Notes: generated from the sequence alone by a model not told the origin. Shown: positions 52,560-62,617, numbered from the stretch's first letter. The stretch: DNA of 64,000 nt from Nitrobacteraceae bacterium AZCC 2146 (GCA_036924855.1 JBAGRP010000001.1:3286001-3350000); one strand, 5' to 3'. A program made the numbers and translations.

Positions 52560-54059
52560 TCAGGCCCGGGCGCGTTCGCTGCGGATACTGTGCAGTTCCA
52601 CCGGGCGATCCGGCATGGTGATCCGAAAGGTGGCACCCAGCGTGCCCTCGACCAGGTTGATCTCGCCGTCATGGGCGCGGACCAGTTCGGCGGCGATCGC
52701 CAGGCCGAGCCCGCTGCCGCCGGGGCGCACCGAGCCCTGGAAGGCCTCGAAAAGGTGGTCACGGGCCCGCTGCGGAACGCCGGGGCCGGTGTCCGACACT
52801 TCAAGAATGGTCACGGAGCCCTCACGGCGCCCGGTGATGCGGATCTGCTGCGGGGCGGCGTCGCTGTACGGCTGGCCCTCCAGCGCCTGGGCGGCGTTGC
52901 GCACGAGGTTGAGCAGGATGCGGAACAGTTGGTCGGGATCGGCATCGATGGTCAGCCCGCGCTCGATGGCGTTGATCCAGCTGATCGACGCATCCGACGC
53001 GAGGCCCGCGGATTCGCGGACCTCGTTGACGACAGGCTCGACGAGAATCATTTTGCGGTCAGGAGCGGCTTCCTGCGCCCGGCCATAGGACAGCGTCGAC
53101 TGGCAGAACGCGATGGCGCGCTCCAGCGAGCGCATCAGTTTTGGCGCGAATCGCTGTACGCGCGGATCGGGCACGCTGGCGAGTTGATCCGACAGCAGCT
53201 GCGACGACGCCAGCAGGTTGCGCAAATCGTGGTTGATCTTCGACACCGCGAGACCAAGGGCAGCGAGCCGGCTCTTCTGATGAAGCATCGACACCAGATC
53301 GCGCTGCATGTCGGACAATTCGCGCTCGGCGACGCCGATCTCATCGCCGCGCTGGCTCGGCACGATGATCCGCGACGAACTTTCCGGATTTTCGTGGAAT
53401 CCGACCAGATTGGCGGTCAGATGCCGCATCGGCCGGACAAACAAATAATGCAGCGCCAGATAGACCAGCCCGGCGGTAAGGATCGCAAGCCCGAGCGACA
53501 CCAGCACCAGATTGCTGGAAAACCGGTACATCGCCTGCCGCAGCGGCAATTCGTCGATCACGACCTCGATGAACTGCGCGCCCCCCGGTGCCGGGCCGAT
53601 CACCCGGATCGACTGGTTGCCGGTTTCCAGCATGACTTCGAACGTATCGACGATCGCCGACCACACCGTCATCGCACGCATGTCGATGTCATGATCGATC
53701 TGTGGCGGCAGGTCGGCGCTGGCCAATAGCCGGCGCTGCTGGCCCATCTTGATGGCGACAGCGCGTGCGCCGATGCTGTGGAGAATCTGCCGCGACAGCG
53801 ATTCCGGCACCATGCCCGATGGCGCGGCGGCCAGCACCAACGCCGCCGTGTTGGCGGCCGCAAGCCTGTCGTTGAGCCGGTTGAGCCTGAAATTGGCGAT
53901 GGAGGGCACGTAGATCAGCACTTCCGCGATCAGCACCAGCGGAATGGTCAGCAGCAGCAGCTTGCCGGACAACCCAAACCGGCGCAGCGGCCGCGGCCGA
54001 TGCGCTGGTTCTACGGGCTTTTCGCTGGCCGCTGACACGATATTGGCCTCCGATCTCAC
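52560..54059 (-). CDS. Membrane sensor histidine kinase
   Basis: This 499-residue kinase has transmembrane helices at about residues 32-53 and 183-207 enclosing a periplasmic sensor of about 130 residues, then a HAMP region. The phospho-acceptor is His277 in SKINHDLRNLLASSQ, with NHDLR in place of the more common SHELR. The ATPase domain has the N box NLVRNAAQAL and G boxes DTGPGVP and GGSGLGLAIA. No response regulator gene is adjacent, so it is an orphan here. It lies just beyond the tRNA-Arg gene, at the start of the core region. Confidence 0.92.
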   Translation of the reverse strand: MRSEANIVSAASEKPVEPAHRPRPLRRFGLSGKLLLLTIPLVLIAEVLIYVPSIANFRLNRLNDRLAAANTAALVLAAAPSGMVPESLSRQILHSIGARAVAIKMGQQRRLLASADLPPQIDHDIDMRAMTVWSAIVDTFEVMLETGNQSIRVIGPAPGGAQFIEVVIDELPLRQAMYRFSSNLVLVSLGLAILTAGLVYLALHYLFVRPMRHLTANLVGFHENPESSSRIIVPSQRGDEIGVAERELSDMQRDLVSMLHQKSRLAALGLAVSKINHDLRNLLASSQLLSDQLASVPDPRVQRFAPKLMRSLERAIAFCQSTLSYGRAQEAAPDRKMILVEPVVNEVRESAGLASDASISWINAIERGLTIDADPDQLFRILLNLVRNAAQALEGQPYSDAAPQQIRITGRREGSVTILEVSDTGPGVPQRARDHLFEAFQGSVRPGGSGLGLAIAAELVRAHDGEINLVEGTLGATFRITMPDRPVELHSIRSERARA

Positions 54060-54434
54060 GACGTAACGCTGCGCTTTACCGAGATACGGGTCAAATGACG
54101 ATTCGACGCATTATTTTAGCATTCATTTCAGCTCTTCCCGCCGCACGCCGGACAATTGCGTGCAAAACGGCAAATGGGGCGTCACCAACACCCTGAAAAC
54201 ACCGCAGATATCGGTATAATCCAGCCATGATGCCAATTTCGGCGATCGCCCAAGGTCATACAGGGCAAGATTGACGAAAACAGGACGCTCCCGTATAAGC
54301 CCGCCAACTGTCCGCGATGGCCCGGTCTTGACCGGGGCGGCTCACTTGGGGCCGGACACGGCTCATTTGGGCCAGCATCTTTGGACTTATCTCAAATTAC
54401 CTCGGCGAATTGCCCGGTCAGCGGAGAACGACCC
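54060..54434. other. Upstream region of rpmH
   Basis: About 375 bp between the divergent kinase and rpmH. It carries the rpmH promoter described separately; no other gene was seen. Confidence 0.5.
54271..54299 (+). promoter_or_regulatory. Predicted sigma-70 promoter for rpmH-rnpA-yidC
   Basis: TTGACG at 54271-54276 and TATAAG at 54294-54299 are separated by exactly 17 bases. It leaves an untranslated leader of roughly 130 bases before rpmH. Confidence 0.7.
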
Positions 54435-54569
54435 GTGAAGCGGACTTATCAACCCAGCAAATTGGTGCGCAAGCGCCGTCACGGCTTCCGCGCTCGCTTG
54501 GCGACCGTCGGCGGCCGCAAGGTTCTGGCTGCACGCCGTGCACGCGGCCGCAAGCGCCTCAGCGCCTGA
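54435..54569 (+). CDS. rpmH: 50S ribosomal protein L34
   Basis: This 44-residue, very basic ribosomal protein has the invariant [20 protein letters not shown] beginning. The start is a GTG at 54435 after CGGAGAACG; the upstream ATG at 54381 would add 18 non-family residues. It heads the conserved rpmH-rnpA-yidC-engB set. Confidence 0.97.
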
Positions 54570-54592
54570 TCGGGCCACCCCGAGATCTCATC

Positions 54593-54940
54593 ATGGATCG
54601 GTTGCGGCAGCGGGCGGACTTTCTCGCCGTTGCCAATGGGCCGCGGATGAACAGCCCTGCCTTCGTGCTGCAGAGCCGGCGACGTGACGACGACGGCCCG
54701 ATCCGGGTCGGCTTCACTGTGACCAAAAAAAACGGAACCGCCACCGAGCGGAACCGGATCCGACGCCGGCTTCGCGAACTGGTGAAGCGCGTCGATGCCG
54801 TATCCATGCGACCCCACAGCGATTATGTGCTAGTCGGCCGTCGTGTCGCGCTGAACCGCGACTTTGCGACCATGCTCGACGATCTCCGCTCGGCGCTGCG
54901 ACGCCTCGACCGGCAGCCCTCGAAAACGACCGTGACCTGA
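54593..54940 (+). CDS. rnpA: Ribonuclease P protein component
   Basis: This 115-residue basic protein runs from the ATG at 54593, 23 bp after rpmH; the frame is open further upstream through rpmH in another register. Family features are LRQRADFLAVANG, RVGFTVTKKNGTATERNRIR (the RNR motif) and RRLRELVK. It binds RNase P RNA for tRNA 5' processing. Confidence 0.95.
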   Translation: MDRLRQRADFLAVANGPRMNSPAFVLQSRRRDDDGPIRVGFTVTKKNGTATERNRIRRRLRELVKRVDAVSMRPHSDYVLVGRRVALNRDFATMLDDLRSALRRLDRQPSKTTVT

Positions 54941-55013
54941 TACTTCCAGCCTGCGACAAGCGCGCAGCCGGCCGCCGAAGCCGCACCCGTATTTGAATGA
55001 CGAGACCTGAACG

Positions 55014-56870
55014 ATGACCGACAATCGCAATACCATCCTCGCCGTCGTTCTGTCCGGCCTGGTGCTGCTCGGCTGGCAATACTTCTTCAACATCCCGCAG
55101 ATGGAGAAGCAGCGCCAGCAGGCCCAGATCCAGAGCCAGTTGGCGAACCCGACCGCCCAGCCCGGCGCCACGCCAGGTAGCACCCAGACCGGCGCCGCCT
55201 CGCCCGCCGGCAGCGTGCCCGCCAACCAGCCGGGCTCCACCGCCCCGGTCATCAGCCGCGACGCCGCCATCGCCTCGGCCCCGCGCATCAAGATCGACAC
55301 CCCGCGCGTGTCCGGCAGCATTTCCCTGAAGGGCGCGCGCATAGATGACATCGCGCTGACCAAGTTCCGCGACACCGTCGACCCGACATCGCCCGCGATC
55401 GTGCTGTTCTCTCCGTCCGGCACCGCCGCGCCCTATTACGCCGAATTCGGCTGGGTCGCCGCCGCCGGCTCGAACGTCAAGATTCCCGATCAGAACACCC
55501 AGTGGGTGCAGGAAGGCTCAAACGCGCTGACGCCGACGTCGCCGATCACGCTGAAGTTCGACAATGGCGATGGCCTGACCTTTCACCGCACCATTTCGAT
55601 CGATGACCGCTACCTCTTCTCGGTCAAGGACGACGTCACCAACATCGGCAATGCGCCGGTGACGCTGTATCCGTTCGCGCTGATCTCGCGCCATGGCACG
55701 CCGCACGTTGAAGGCTATTACATCCTGCATGAAGGCCTCGTCGGCTATCTCGGCGACCAGGGCCTGCAGGAATACGGTTACAAGAAGATCGACGACGCCA
55801 AGGAGGTGAACTTCAAGGTCACCAATGGCTGGTTGGGGATCACCGACAAATACTGGGCCTCGGCGCTGCTGCCCGACACCAATGCGCAGCTGCAGGCGCG
55901 GTTCTCGTCGAAACTCACCGGCACCCTGCGGACCTACCAGACCGACTATCTGCAGGACGCGCAGACCATCGCCATCGGCGGCACCGGCACCGCCAACGCC
56001 CGGCTGTTCGCCGGCGCCAAGGAAGCCGGCACCGTCGGCATCAACTTCCCGCTCGCCATCGGCCTCGGCGGCTACAACCAGCAGCTCGGCCTCAACCATT
56101 TCGATCTGCTGATCGACTGGGGCTGGTTCTACTTCATCACGAAGCCGATGTTCCTGGCGCTGGACTGGTTCTATCACCTGGTCGGCAATTTCGGCATCGC
56201 CATCCTGCTGGTCACCGTTCTGGTGAAGCTGCTGTTCTTCCCTCTGGCCAGCAAATCCTACGCCTCGATGGCGAAGATGAAGGCTGTTCAGCCTCAGCTG
56301 GCAGCGCTGAAGGAGCGCTTCCCCGACGACAAGATGAAGCAGCAGCAGGAGATGATGGAGATCTACAAGAAGGAGAAGATCAACCCGATCGCCGGTTGCC
56401 TTCCCGTCGCCCTGCAGATCCCGGTGTTCTTCTCGCTCTACAAGGTGCTGTTCGTCACCATCGAAATGCGCCATGCGCCGTTCTTCGGCTGGATCAAGGA
56501 TCTCTCCGCGCACGATCCGACCAACCTGTTCAACCTGTTCGGCCTGCTGGCTTTCGATCCGACCCAGCTTCCGGTGTTCGGCCACTATCTGGCGCTCGGC
56601 ATCTGGCCGATCATCATGGGCATCACGATGTGGTTCCAGATGAAGCTGAATCCGACGCCGCCGGATCCGACCCAGAAGATGATCTTCGACTGGATGCCGC
56701 TGATCTTCACCTTCATGCTCGCCGGCTTCCCCGCCGGTCTGGTGATCTACTGGGCCTGGAACAATACGCTTTCAGTGCTGCAGCAGAGCTACATCATGAG
56801 CCGCAACGGCGTGAAGGTCGAACTGTTCGACAATGTGAAGTCGACCTTCGCCAAGAAGAAGCCGGTCTGA
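55014..56870 (+). CDS. yidC: Membrane protein insertase YidC
   Basis: This 618-residue inner-membrane insertase has an N-terminal helix (about residues 8-25), a Pro/Ala/Gln-rich linker and the large periplasmic beta domain. The conserved insertase core is in the last 260 residues: GNFGIAILLVTVLVKLLFFP, KMKAVQPQLAALKERFPDDK and the final helices. The yidD gene often found between rnpA and yidC is absent; the gap is only 73 bp. Confidence 0.97.
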   Translation: MTDNRNTILAVVLSGLVLLGWQYFFNIPQMEKQRQQAQIQSQLANPTAQPGATPGSTQTGAASPAGSVPANQPGSTAPVISRDAAIASAPRIKIDTPRVSGSISLKGARIDDIALTKFRDTVDPTSPAIVLFSPSGTAAPYYAEFGWVAAAGSNVKIPDQNTQWVQEGSNALTPTSPITLKFDNGDGLTFHRTISIDDRYLFSVKDDVTNIGNAPVTLYPFALISRHGTPHVEGYYILHEGLVGYLGDQGLQEYGYKKIDDAKEVNFKVTNGWLGITDKYWASALLPDTNAQLQARFSSKLTGTLRTYQTDYLQDAQTIAIGGTGTANARLFAGAKEAGTVGINFPLAIGLGGYNQQLGLNHFDLLIDWGWFYFITKPMFLALDWFYHLVGNFGIAILLVTVLVKLLFFPLASKSYASMAKMKAVQPQLAALKERFPDDKMKQQQEMMEIYKKEKINPIAGCLPVALQIPVFFSLYKVLFVTIEMRHAPFFGWIKDLSAHDPTNLFNLFGLLAFDPTQLPVFGHYLALGIWPIIMGITMWFQMKLNPTPPDPTQKMIFDWMPLIFTFMLAGFPAGLVIYWAWNNTLSVLQQSYIMSRNGVKVELFDNVKSTFAKKKPV

Positions 56871-56930
56871 CTATAACAAGATGCTGACGCTCCCGGCGCG
56901 AGCCGGGGCCGTCGCCAGGAAAGACTTCGC

Positions 56931-57581
56931 ATGAACGCGGAAACCGATGCGAAGCTGATCGAACAGGGCCGGCTGCTGTTCGCCGGCGACTGGAATTTCA
57001 TCTGGGCGTCGCCTTCGATCGAGACGCTGCCACCGATGCAGGGCGTCGAGGTGGCGTTTGCCGGGCGCTCCAACGTCGGCAAATCCAGCCTGATCAACGC
57101 GCTGACCGGCCGCAACGCGCTGGCGCGGACCTCGCACACGCCGGGCCGCACCCAGGAGCTGATCTTCTTCCAGGGACCGGAGAACGCCGACTTCCGCCTC
57201 GTCGATATGCCCGGCTACGGCTACGCCTCGGCGCCGAAGGCCAAGATCGCGTCCTGGACCTCGCTGATCCACAATTTCCTGCTGGGCCGCAGCAGCCTCG
57301 CGCGCGTCTACGTGCTGATCGATTCCCGCCACGGCCTCAAGGACGTCGATCTCGACGTGCTGAAGACGCTGGACAGGTCCGCCGTCAGCTATCAGGTGGT
57401 ACTCACCAAGGCCGACCAGGTGAAGAAGGCCGAACTTGAGCAAACCATCGAAGAGGTCCGCACCACCTTGCTGAAGCATCCTGCCGCCTTCCCACAATTG
57501 CTGGTGACATCGTCGCGCACCGGTGCCGGCATGCCCGAGCTGCGTGCGGCGATGGTGCGCCTGCTCGGCGAGCGCAGCTGA
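56931..57581 (+). CDS. engB: GTPase EngB/YihA, ribosome assembly
   Basis: This 216-residue GTPase has G1 FAGRSNVGKSSLINAL, G2/G3 TSHTPGRTQELIFF and DMPGYGYA, and G4 VLTKADQV. It acts in large ribosomal subunit assembly. Its stop overlaps the start of the next gene by 1 bp (TGATG). Confidence 0.96.
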   Translation: MNAETDAKLIEQGRLLFAGDWNFIWASPSIETLPPMQGVEVAFAGRSNVGKSSLINALTGRNALARTSHTPGRTQELIFFQGPENADFRLVDMPGYGYASAPKAKIASWTSLIHNFLLGRSSLARVYVLIDSRHGLKDVDLDVLKTLDRSAVSYQVVLTKADQVKKAELEQTIEEVRTTLLKHPAAFPQLLVTSSRTGAGMPELRAAMVRLLGERS

Positions 57582-57958
57582 TGACCCGATCCGGCCTGTT
57601 TCGCATCCTGATCATTCTCGCCGGCGTGATGGGCGCCGATGGCGTCATTCTGGCCGCGGCGTCCGCGCATCAGCCGGATGCAACGCGGCTGGCTTCGGCC
57701 TCCTCGATGCTGCTGTTCCACGCCACCACGGTGATCGGCGTTGTCGCTCTGGTCGAACGCGGCGTGATCCACCTCCGGATCGGCCTCACCGCCGCCGTCG
57801 GCTTCATCATCGCCACGGCCTTGTTCGCCGGCGACCTCACGATGCGGCAATATGCCGGCCACGGGCTGTTCCCGATGGCGGCCCCCACCGGCGGCACGCT
57901 GCTGATCGTCAGCTGGCTGGCCCTCGCCGTTGCCGCAGCCTGGCCGCGGCAGGCGTGA
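57581..57958 (+). CDS. DUF423-type small membrane protein
   Basis: This 125-residue protein has four predicted helices. It resembles DUF423 proteins, with ILAGVMGADGVILAAASAHQ near the start, LFHATTVIGVVAL, and FAGDLTMRQYAGHGLFPMAA then GGTLLIVSWL at the end. The function of the family is not known. It is translationally coupled to engB. Confidence 0.75.
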   Translation: MTRSGLFRILIILAGVMGADGVILAAASAHQPDATRLASASSMLLFHATTVIGVVALVERGVIHLRIGLTAAVGFIIATALFAGDLTMRQYAGHGLFPMAAPTGGTLLIVSWLALAVAAAWPRQA

Positions 57959-57960
57959 TG

Positions 57961-57997
57961 CTTCCTCTTCCCTGCTCCCGTTGTGGAAGAGAGGAAG
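57961..57997. repeat. Imperfect inverted repeat downstream of the DUF423 gene
   Basis: CTTCCTCTTCC faces GGAAGAGAGGAAG across 13 bases, with one bulged pair. It has no T run, so it is more likely a dispersed palindrome than a classical terminator. Confidence 0.4.
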
Positions 57998-58098
57998 AAG
58001 CCCGCGTCGTGCGCATGCCTTCGGCACTAGGATCGTCTGTCCCGAAATGCTAGCGCTGTGCCGTCTGAAATTGTCCAGTGAATCGTGAGACCCGCTTC

Positions 58099-58995
58099 AT
58101 GACCGACGCGCCCCATATCAGTCCGCTCGATCAGGCCCGTATCCTGTCCGAGGCGCTGCCGCACATGCAGCAGTATGACGAGGAAACCATCGTCATCAAA
58201 TATGGCGGACACGCCATGGGCGCGGAAGACATGGCGAAGGCCTTTGCCCGCGACATCGTGCTGCTGGAGCAGACCGCCATCAATCCGGTGGTGGTGCATG
58301 GCGGCGGCCCGCAGATCGCGCAGATGCTGCAGCGGCTCGGCATCAAGTCCGAATTCGCGGCCGGCCTGCGCATCACCGACGCCGCCACCATCCAGATCGT
58401 CGAGATGGTGCTGGCCGGGTCAATCAACAAGCAGCTGGTCGGCTACATCAATGAAGCCGGCGGCAAGGCCGTCGGCCTGTGTGGCAAGGACGGCAACATG
58501 GTCACCGCGACCAAGGCGACGCGGACCATGGTCGATCCGGATTCCAACATCGAGAAGGTGGTGGATCTCGGTTTCGTCGGCGAGCCGGACAAGGTCGATC
58601 TCACCCTGCTCAACCAGCTGATCGGCCACGAGCTGATCCCGGTGCTGGCGCCGCTGGCGACCTCGAGGGAAGGCCAGACTTTCAATGTCAACGCCGACAC
58701 CTTTGCCGGAGCCGTCGCGGGCGCATTGAAGGCCAAGCGGCTGCTGCTGCTGACCGACGTGCCGGGCGTGCTCGACAAGTCGAAAAAGCTGATCCCGGAA
58801 CTGTCGGTCAAGGATGCCCGCAAGCTGATCGCCGACGGCACGATTTCCGGCGGCATGATCCCGAAGGTGGAAACCTGCATCTATTCGCTCGAACAGGGCG
58901 TCGAAGGCGTGGTGATCATCGACGGCAAGACGCCGCATGCGGTGCTGCTCGAACTGTTCACCAACCAGGGCACAGGCACGCTGATCCACAAGTGA
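58099..58995 (+). CDS. argB: Acetylglutamate kinase
   Basis: This 298-residue kinase runs from the ATG at 58099 ([20 protein letters not shown]); an in-frame GTG at 58078 adds seven residues and is less likely. It phosphorylates N-acetylglutamate, the second step of arginine synthesis. Blocks include [59 protein letters not shown] and [14 protein letters not shown]. The N-terminal helix is of the arginine-sensitive hexameric type. Confidence 0.96.
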   Translation: MTDAPHISPLDQARILSEALPHMQQYDEETIVIKYGGHAMGAEDMAKAFARDIVLLEQTAINPVVVHGGGPQIAQMLQRLGIKSEFAAGLRITDAATIQIVEMVLAGSINKQLVGYINEAGGKAVGLCGKDGNMVTATKATRTMVDPDSNIEKVVDLGFVGEPDKVDLTLLNQLIGHELIPVLAPLATSREGQTFNVNADTFAGAVAGALKAKRLLLLTDVPGVLDKSKKLIPELSVKDARKLIADGTISGGMIPKVETCIYSLEQGVEGVVIIDGKTPHAVLLELFTNQGTGTLIHK

Positions 58996-59053
58996 GCACT
59001 CGTCCCCCAGGCGCGGCACGTCAGACCTGCCGGCGTCTGCGGGGCGGGAGTCT

Positions 59054-59151
59054 CATCCTGAGGAGCGCGCTCTTGCGCGCGTCTCGAAGGATGGGCCGCA
59101 CAACTTCATGGTTCGAGACGGCGCGCAAGGCGCGCCTCCTCACCATGAGGG
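59054..59151. repeat. Long dispersed hairpin repeat
   Basis: The left arm runs from CATCCTGAGGAGCGCGC to GTCTCGAA and the right arm from TTCGAGACGGCGCGC to CCTCCTCACCATGAGG. The arms pair over about 30 bp around a loop containing GGATGGGCC. This type of element is familiar from Bradyrhizobium and Rhodopseudomonas intergenic regions. Confidence 0.8.
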
Positions 59152-60137
59152 CAAAAACCTTGTGCGGCATCGCCGGACTGCTGGTCTGTACGAACCCCGC
59201 CCGCGCCGACCTAAAGCTCTGCAACCGCATGAGCTACGTCGTCGAAGCCGCCATCGGCATCGACGACAAGAGCGCCACCGCAACGCGCGGCTGGTTTCGC
59301 ATCGATCCCGCGCAGTGCCGCGTCGTCGCCCAGGGCACGCTCACCGCCGACCGCATCCTTCTGCATGCCCGTGCACTCGGCGTCTATGGCGCCTCGCCGG
59401 TGCCGCAGAATGGCGGCGATACGCTGTGCATCGCGCCCGAAAATTTCGTCATCGCCGCCGCCCGGCAATGCCGCGCCGGACAATCCCAGGCGCCGTTCAC
59501 CATGGTCAAGCCGTCGCAGAGCGAGGATGGCAACATGATCGCCTATCTCGCCGAAGACAGCGAGTATGACGACGAGCAGGCCAAACTCGCCGCAATCCAG
59601 CGGCTGCTGGTGATCGCGGGCTACGACGCGGCCCCGATCGACGGCGTCGATGGGCCGAAGACGCAAAGCGCGCTGGCGGCCTTCCTGAAGAGCCGCGGGC
59701 TTACGGCCGACATCATGCAGGCGCCAAACTTCTTCGAGACCATGATCAACGCCGTGCAGGCGCCGTCATCCACCGGCCTGACCTGGTGCAACGACACCTC
59801 GTATAATGTAATGGCCGCGGTCGGCACCGACGACGGCAAAGCGATCGTCAGTCGCGGCTGGTATCGCATCGAGCCCGGAAAATGCCTGCATCCCGACGTC
59901 ATCGGCCAGCCGAAGCAGGTGTTCAGTTTCGCCGAAGCCATCGACGCCAATGGACGCACCATCAAGCTGAGGGACAAGGCGCTGAACTGGGGCGGTCCCA
60001 AGATGCTGTGCACGCGCGAGAGCAAGTTCGAGATCAACGACCACAGCGATTGCGGCACCCGCGGCCTCGCCGCCGCCGGTTTTACCGCCGTCGACATGGG
60101 CGCCGGCGGCAAGACGCTGCGCTTCGCAATGCCGTGA
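59145..60137 (+). CDS. Exported protein with two DUF1036 domains
   Basis: This 330-residue protein runs from the ATG at 59145, which lies within the hairpin repeat; a signal peptide (residues 1-21) follows at once, supporting the start despite no ribosome site. DUF1036 domains span about 22-110 (LCNRMSYVVEAAIGIDD, RGWFRIDPAQC) and 212-325 (WCNDTSYNVMAAVGTDD, RGWYRIEPGKC). A short peptidoglycan-binding-like segment lies between them (about 147-185). Function is unknown; a periplasmic or surface location is likely. Confidence 0.82.
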   Translation: MRAKTLCGIAGLLVCTNPARADLKLCNRMSYVVEAAIGIDDKSATATRGWFRIDPAQCRVVAQGTLTADRILLHARALGVYGASPVPQNGGDTLCIAPENFVIAAARQCRAGQSQAPFTMVKPSQSEDGNMIAYLAEDSEYDDEQAKLAAIQRLLVIAGYDAAPIDGVDGPKTQSALAAFLKSRGLTADIMQAPNFFETMINAVQAPSSTGLTWCNDTSYNVMAAVGTDDGKAIVSRGWYRIEPGKCLHPDVIGQPKQVFSFAEAIDANGRTIKLRDKALNWGGPKMLCTRESKFEINDHSDCGTRGLAAAGFTAVDMGAGGKTLRFAMP

Positions 60138-60159
60138 CGGCATCACAACCGAGAGACCT

Positions 60160-60864
60160 ATGACCGCTTCAAAAACGACCCGCGTCTTCACCCATATCGA
60201 AACCTGGGTGTTCGATCTCGACAACACGCTGTACCCGCATCACGTCAATCTGTGGCAGCAGGTCGACGGCCGGATCAGGGATTTCGTCTCGAACTTCCTC
60301 AAGGTGCCGCCGGAACAGGCCTTCAGGATCCAGAAGGACTATTACCGCCGCTACGGCACCACCATGCGCGGCATGATGACCGAGCATGGCGTCAGCGCCG
60401 ACGACTATCTGGCCTATGTGCATAAGATCGATCATTCGCCGCTGGAGCCCAATCCCGAAATGGGCGCAGCGATCGCCAAGCTGCCCGGCCGCAAGCTGAT
60501 CCTCACCAACGGTTCGACCGACCACGCCGGCAAGGTGCTGGAGCGGCTCGGCATCGCCGGCGAGTTCGAGGCCGTGTTCGACATCATCGCCGCCGAACTG
60601 GAGCCGAAGCCGGCGCCGCAGACCTATGACAAGTTTCTCAAGCTGTACGGCGTCGATCCCACGAAGTCGGCGATGTTTGAGGACCTGTCACGCAATCTGG
60701 TGGTGCCGCATGCGTTGGGCATGACCACCGTGCTGGTGGTCCCCGATGGCGCCAAGGGAGTGGTGCGCGAGGACTGGGAACTGGAAGGCCGCGACGCCGA
60801 CCATGTCGATCACGTCACGGACGATCTGACGGGGTTTCTGGCGGCGTTGAACGCAGCGCGGTAG
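60160..60864 (+). CDS. HAD-family pyrimidine 5'-nucleotidase
   Basis: This 234-residue HAD hydrolase resembles the yeast SDT1-type pyrimidine nucleotidases. Motif I is [16 protein letters not shown], motif II is [14 protein letters not shown], and motif III/IV is [17 protein letters not shown]. It dephosphorylates pyrimidine mononucleotides in the cytoplasm. It has its own ATG 23 bp after the DUF1036 gene. Confidence 0.88.
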   Translation: MTASKTTRVFTHIETWVFDLDNTLYPHHVNLWQQVDGRIRDFVSNFLKVPPEQAFRIQKDYYRRYGTTMRGMMTEHGVSADDYLAYVHKIDHSPLEPNPEMGAAIAKLPGRKLILTNGSTDHAGKVLERLGIAGEFEAVFDIIAAELEPKPAPQTYDKFLKLYGVDPTKSAMFEDLSRNLVVPHALGMTTVLVVPDGAKGVVREDWELEGRDADHVDHVTDDLTGFLAALNAAR

Positions 60865-60891
60865 CTTTCGGGCAAAATCTCTCCACGCGTC

Positions 60892-60927
60892 GTCCCGGCA
60901 AGCGAGCTTGCGAGCGCAAGCCGGGAC
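60892..60927. repeat. Inverted repeat GTCCCGGC / GCCGGGAC
   Basis: Eight perfect bases on each side enclose a 20-base interior that is itself partly self-complementary. It is followed by CCATAA, a form typical of the family's dispersed intergenic repeats. Confidence 0.65.
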
Positions 60928-61005
60928 CCATAACCCCAAGCCTATCGTCTTGCATTGGGGTAGATGCCCACTTTAATCACAAAAGCCGGTGGCTATGGGT
61001 CCTCC

Positions 61006-61050
61006 GGGATTCAGACCGAGTGCATGGATCATGCACTCGGTCTGAATCCC
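61006..61050. repeat. Perfect 21-bp hairpin with 3-base loop
   Basis: The 21 bases at 61006-61026 are exactly complementary to 61030-61050 around the loop GAT. No T run follows, so it is not a standard terminator. It lies 180 bp upstream of dapD. Confidence 0.9.
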
Positions 61051-61229
61051 TTGGGATCAGCGTTCGCGGAGCCTGTCATCGGGCCGGCCAGAGGCCGGAC
61101 CCGTTGGCTCACTTGTCCGGGACGACTCGCGGTAAAGGTCCTGCCCGATGTCTTGACTCTCCCCGGCCAAATCCCGACAAAAGCCGTCCAATTTGCCTGC
61201 CGGCCCCAAAATCTCCTGAGGAAATCCCG

Positions 61230-62075
61230 ATGTCGCTTACCGCCCTCGAATCCACCATCAACACCGCCTTCGAGGCCCGCGACGGCGTCAGCGCCGCCAC
61301 CAAGGGCGAGGTTCGCGAGGCCGTCGATCACGCGCTGAACCTGCTCGACAAGGGCGAGGCCCGCGTCGCCGTGCGCGAGACCTCGGGCGCCTGGACGGTC
61401 AACCAGTGGCTGAAAAAGGCGGTGCTGCTGTCGTTCCGGCTCAATGACATGAGCGCCATCCCCGGCGGCCCCGGCGGCGCGGCGTGGTGGGACAAGGTGC
61501 CCTCGAAGTTCGAAGGCTGGGGCGACAATCGCTTCAAGGATGCCGGCTTCCGCGCCGTGCCCGGCGCCATCGTGCGCCGCTCGGCGTTCATCGCCAAGAA
61601 CGTCGTGTTGATGCCGTCCTTCGTCAATCTCGGCGCCTATGTCGACGAGAGCACCATGATCGACACCTGGTCGACAGTCGGCTCCTGCGCCCAGATCGGC
61701 AAGCGCGTGCACATCTCCGGCGGCGTTGGCATCGGCGGCGTGCTGGAGCCGCTGCAGGCCGGCCCGGTGATCATCGAGGACGATTGCTTCATCGGCGCCC
61801 GCTCCGAAGTCGCCGAAGGCGTCATCGTCCGCAAGGGCGCGGTGCTGGCGATGGGCGTGTTCCTGGGCGCATCGACCAAGATCGTCGATCGCGAAACCGG
61901 TGAAGTGTTTGTCGGCGAGGTGCCGGAATATTCCGTGCTGGTGCCCGGCAATCTGCCCGGCAAGCCGATGAAGAACGGCGAGATCGGCCCCTCCACCGCC
62001 TGCGCCGTGATCATGAAGCGCGTCGACGAGCGGACCCGCTCCAAGACCAGCATCAACGAATTGCTGCGCGACTGA
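61230..62075 (+). CDS. dapD: Tetrahydrodipicolinate N-succinyltransferase
   Basis: This 281-residue enzyme of the succinylase branch of lysine/diaminopimelate synthesis runs from the ATG at 61230, with TGAGGAAA upstream; the open frame extends to 61020 without family character. The left-handed beta-helix hexapeptide region is visible ([60 protein letters not shown]). It works with dapE just downstream. Confidence 0.97.
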   Translation: MSLTALESTINTAFEARDGVSAATKGEVREAVDHALNLLDKGEARVAVRETSGAWTVNQWLKKAVLLSFRLNDMSAIPGGPGGAAWWDKVPSKFEGWGDNRFKDAGFRAVPGAIVRRSAFIAKNVVLMPSFVNLGAYVDESTMIDTWSTVGSCAQIGKRVHISGGVGIGGVLEPLQAGPVIIEDDCFIGARSEVAEGVIVRKGAVLAMGVFLGASTKIVDRETGEVFVGEVPEYSVLVPGNLPGKPMKNGEIGPSTACAVIMKRVDERTRSKTSINELLRD

Positions 62076-62143
62076 TTTACGTTTCGGCCGGTTTGCGCGT
62101 ACCATCGCGCAGACCGGATTGAACCGTTGAACTGGGGGCTGCC

Positions 62144-62617
62144 ATGGATTGGAGCACGCTGCTTTTCAGCTTCAAAGGTCGCATCAATCGCGGCAAGTAC
62201 TGGCTCGCGATCCTGATCTACATGCTGGTGTGGGTGGCGTTCGTCGCCGCCGCTTTGATGTGGCTTGGCGGATTGAACACCGAGAACCTGTTCAGCATCG
62301 CCGGCGCGGGCCTCCTGATCTGGCTTGCCTTGATCGTGCTCATCGTCGCCGGCACATGGTCCGGCTTCGCCACCGGCATCAAGCGGCTGCACGATCGCGA
62401 CAAGAGCGGCTGGTGGATTCTGGTGTTCTGGCTTGGGCCCAGTGCGCTGAGCGGCATCGGCAGTTCGCGCGCCGATAGCAGCTTCGTCTTTCACATCGCG
62501 GCATTTGCCGTGACCATCTGGGGCTTCGTTGAGCTTGGCTGCCTGCGCGGCACGCCGGGCCCGAACGAATTCGGCCCCGACCCACTCGCCGAACCCAATT
62601 ACGCAACAAGGATCTGA
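62144..62617 (+). CDS. DUF805 family membrane protein
   Basis: This 157-residue membrane protein has the DUF805 opening [20 protein letters not shown] and the motif [13 protein letters not shown], with four helices. Function is unknown. Its stop overlaps the dapE start by 1 bp, so it lies in the dap operon, but it has no known role in lysine synthesis. Confidence 0.87.
   Translation: MDWSTLLFSFKGRINRGKYWLAILIYMLVWVAFVAAALMWLGGLNTENLFSIAGAGLLIWLALIVLIVAGTWSGFATGIKRLHDRDKSGWWILVFWLGPSALSGIGSSRADSSFVFHIAAFAVTIWGFVELGCLRGTPGPNEFGPDPLAEPNYATRI

Larger units (their letters stand above)
60865..61229. other. Repeat-rich intergenic region before dapD
   Basis: About 365 bp holding two separate inverted repeats, listed individually, and no supported gene. 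The dapD promoter must lie here or in the last 150 bp. Confidence 0.5.
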
